The notes under the pieces were generated by a model that saw nothing but the letters and a program-made list of their open reading frames with translations, was not told the origin of the DNA and searched no databases. This document shows positions 35,419 through 36,785 of a DNA stretch of 36,785 bases, in pieces. How positions within the stretch are numbered: the stretch's first letter is position 1; each line of letters begins with the position of its first letter. The stretch lies in the NCBI GenBank assembly GCA_041192505.1, contig JBEEMV010000044.1:1-36785 (forward strand), written 5' to 3'. Position numbers and translations under genes: made by a program. The DNA comes from CAIODY01 sp041192505. GTDB taxonomy: Bacteria; Bacteroidota; Bacteroidia; Chitinophagales; CAIODY01.

Positions 35419-35448
35419 GATTATTCAGCTATTTAACTTTGAATAATC
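35419..35448 (-). other. Weak hairpin in the nrdJ leader
   Basis: GATTATTC (35419-35426) pairs with GAATAATC (35441-35448) around a 14-nt loop, about 110 bases before the nrdJ start. The stem is AT-rich and may be chance. Confidence 0.25.
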
Positions 35449-35625
35449 AGAACTAATATAACTTTGATTTTCCTCTTTAAACTTCAACTAACTTATTGCT
35501 TCTCTCATTAGAACACTCTTTTTCGCTTTGAATGATTTAGTAAAAACTTTTTTAGAGGGACGACAAATATATATCCAAACTTAGCCCTAAAAGAAGCCGA
35601 AAACATTTTTAATTTTTACACATTG

Positions 35626-35734
35626 TGTGGATAAGAAATACTTGACAATTGAAACGCTTTTGTGTGTTGAGTTACAGCCCGAAACGCTGATTTGAAAAGC
35701 ACTTCAATCGTTTTTGTGGATTAAATGTGGGTAA
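35626..35734. promoter_or_regulatory. Cluster of three DnaA-box-like sites upstream of nrdJ
   Basis: TGTGGATAA at 35626-35634 is the exact complement of the TTATCCACA consensus. TGTGGATTA (35715-35723) and TGTGGGTAA (35726-35734) each have one change and lie exactly 11 bp apart, all on the same strand. An AT-rich block (about 35735-35800) follows. This fits either an origin or DnaA control of nrdJ; it lies within the 524-bp gap between nrdJ and msrA. Confidence 0.5.
35651..35688. repeat. Two direct repeats GAAACGCT, 30 bp apart
   Basis: GAAACGCT occurs at 35651-35658 and 35681-35688, spaced by three helical turns, among the DnaA-box-like sites. They may bind a regulator or initiator; two copies alone could be chance. 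Confidence 0.35.
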
Positions 35735-35831
35735 AAAAATATTGCCCTATTGGATACAAAAAGATACATGCCACATTTTAATATATAAATTAAATTGCAT
35801 GAATGTTGGTGGGGTTGATTTTGAAGCTAAA

Positions 35832-36524
35832 TTAATGTGAGTTTGTTTTTGATTTCAATCTATCCTTAAACACTTTTTCAAATTTATCCTTCTTAGGTTT
35901 GATAACATAAGCGCAGTAGGCTTGTTCGGGATTAGCATTAAAATAATTTTGATGATAATCTTCGGCAGGGTAAAATTTTGCAAATGCTGATACTTCGGTA
36001 ACTATTGGCTGTTCATAAGCCTTTGCAGCATTTAATTCGGCAATTATTTTTAACGATTCTTGTTTTTGAAATTCATCATGGTAGAATATTGCCGACCTAT
36101 ATTGTGTGCCTTCATCATTGCCTTGGCGATTAAGTTGTGTAGGGTCGTGGGTTACAAAAAATGCTTTTAATAATTCAGCAAACGAAATTTTTGTAGTATC
36201 AAAATAAACTTGGCAAACCTCTGCATGCCCTGTTGTGCCAGTACATACATCTTTGTACGTTGGGTTTTCAACCTGCCCACCGCTATACCCCGAAACTACT
36301 GTATCTACGCCTTGTAATTGCATTAATTGTGTTTCTACACACCAAAAACAGCCAGCGCCAAATGTGGCTACACTTAATTTTTTATCTTTTGCGTATTGTT
36401 CCATTTTATCCATTTTGGTTGAAATTTTTTTTGGTTGATTTTTATTTTGAGCACAAGCCTGAAACACAATAAAGCCACACAAAAGTAAGCAAGCAATTGC
36501 TATTGATTTTAAATTAAACATCAT
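35832..36524 (-). CDS. msrA: Peptide methionine sulfoxide reductase MsrA, lipoprotein form
   Basis: A 230-residue enzyme that reduces methionine-S-sulfoxide in proteins. The catalytic motif GCFWCVE has Cys59 as nucleophile, and HAEVCQV, GTQYRSAIF and YHQNYF complete the family pattern. Residues 1-23 form a lipoprotein signal with FQAC (Cys24), so the enzyme is likely tethered in the envelope, repairing periplasmic or surface proteins, rather than the usual cytoplasmic form. It could start one codon later at the second Met. No msrB is fused or adjacent. A gap of 524 bases separates it from nrdJ. Confidence 0.93.
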   Translation of the reverse strand: MMFNLKSIAIACLLLCGFIVFQACAQNKNQPKKISTKMDKMEQYAKDKKLSVATFGAGCFWCVETQLMQLQGVDTVVSGYSGGQVENPTYKDVCTGTTGHAEVCQVYFDTTKISFAELLKAFFVTHDPTQLNRQGNDEGTQYRSAIFYHDEFQKQESLKIIAELNAAKAYEQPIVTEVSAFAKFYPAEDYHQNYFNANPEQAYCAYVIKPKKDKFEKVFKDRLKSKTNSH

Positions 36525-36569
36525 TTTTAATTATTTAAATAACATAAACGTAAAAGCAAATGAAATGGT

Positions 36570-36600
36570 TTTGTGATGATTGAAAATATTAATGTCTTTG
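36570..36600 (+). promoter_or_regulatory. Promoter reading out of the window to the right
   Basis: TTTG at 36570-36573 and TGTCTTTG at 36593-36600 are spaced by exactly 19 bases, the preferred -33/-7 spacing in Bacteroidota; the -7 differs by one base from TAnnTTTG. It is divergent from msrA. Downstream to 36785 I see no recognisable gene before the window ends. Confidence 0.45.
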
Positions 36601-36785
36601 CCTGCCATCAAAACATAAATTCAGAAAATCAAAGTATGATTTTGTGCGGTGGCATTGCGTTAGGGAAATCATAGCTAACGAAATGTTTCAAGTTTAAATT
36701 TAACACAAAGTGAATTAGAACTATTGATTTCGCTGCAAAAAAATCAGACTGTAGTATTTTCAAATTTATGTTTTGGAGGCTTGAT

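Noticed and set aside
35618..35630. NrdR-box-like palindrome ACACA-TTGTGT
   Set aside because: The half-sites are too close together compared with the NrdR box; it overlaps a DnaA-like site and is probably incidental.
35308..35831. Cobalamin riboswitch expected upstream of B12-dependent nrdJ
   Set aside because: No B12-box-like sequence was found on the minus strand; the GCCCGGCAGG at about 35388-35397 does not fit the consensus.
1..36785. tRNA, rRNA genes or a CRISPR array
   Set aside because: No tRNA-like T-arm sequence with matching stems, no rRNA signature, and no regularly spaced repeats were found by eye.

Overview
The window looks like chromosomal DNA of a member of the Bacteroidota. 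It is AT-rich. It carries the type IX secretion (T9SS) translocon gene sprA directly behind ruvA, a giant secreted PKD protein with a T9SS type B tail, a zinc-free ribosomal protein L32, and many promoter-like TAnnTTTG boxes, the -7 element of this phylum. Shine-Dalgarno sites are nearly absent. I cannot place the genus; an environmental Chitinophagales or Sphingobacteriales lineage is only a guess.

Layout. 1-2706: a TSUP permease cut by the window edge and a Prc/Tsp tail-specific protease, both on the minus strand. 2864-6844: a plus-strand run of housekeeping genes (ybeY, a crotonase, a hotdog thioesterase, a TerC membrane protein, ispF, a TylF-like methyltransferase). 6845-7182: a repeat-rich gap with a MITE-like element and an orphan T9SS type A tail. 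7183-13101: the 1972-residue PKD protein. 13286-18950: NUDIX hydrolase, pyrE, a toxin-antitoxin pair, an alpha/beta hydrolase, GDP-L-fucose synthase, a possible small RNA, DNA polymerase III delta', and a Sir2 deacylase. 19043-27002: sprA and ruvA. 27081-29568: a small lipoprotein, a second possible small RNA, and the classic yceD-rpmF-plsX cluster. 29569-32012: a degraded Rhs/polymorphic-toxin island bounded by 86-bp inverted repeats. 32035-36524: B12-dependent ribonucleotide reductase, a 524-bp gap with three DnaA-box-like sites, and a lipoprotein MsrA.

How the parts connect. SprA is the outer-membrane channel of the T9SS; the PKD protein with its type B sorting domain is a likely client. 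yceD-rpmF-plsX links a ribosomal protein with phospholipid synthesis. RuvA, HolB and NrdJ serve DNA repair, replication and dNTP supply.

The most unusual parts are: (1) the Rhs island, which holds a toxin C-terminal tail abutting a MITE, a probable immunity gene with a poly-A frameshift, and an orphan Rhs core joined to an unclassified effector domain; (2) two intrinsic terminators with no upstream gene on the right strand, suggesting small RNAs at about 16965-17045 and 27466-27523; (3) the DnaA-box cluster upstream of nrdJ. All functional calls rest on reading motifs by eye; no database search was run.
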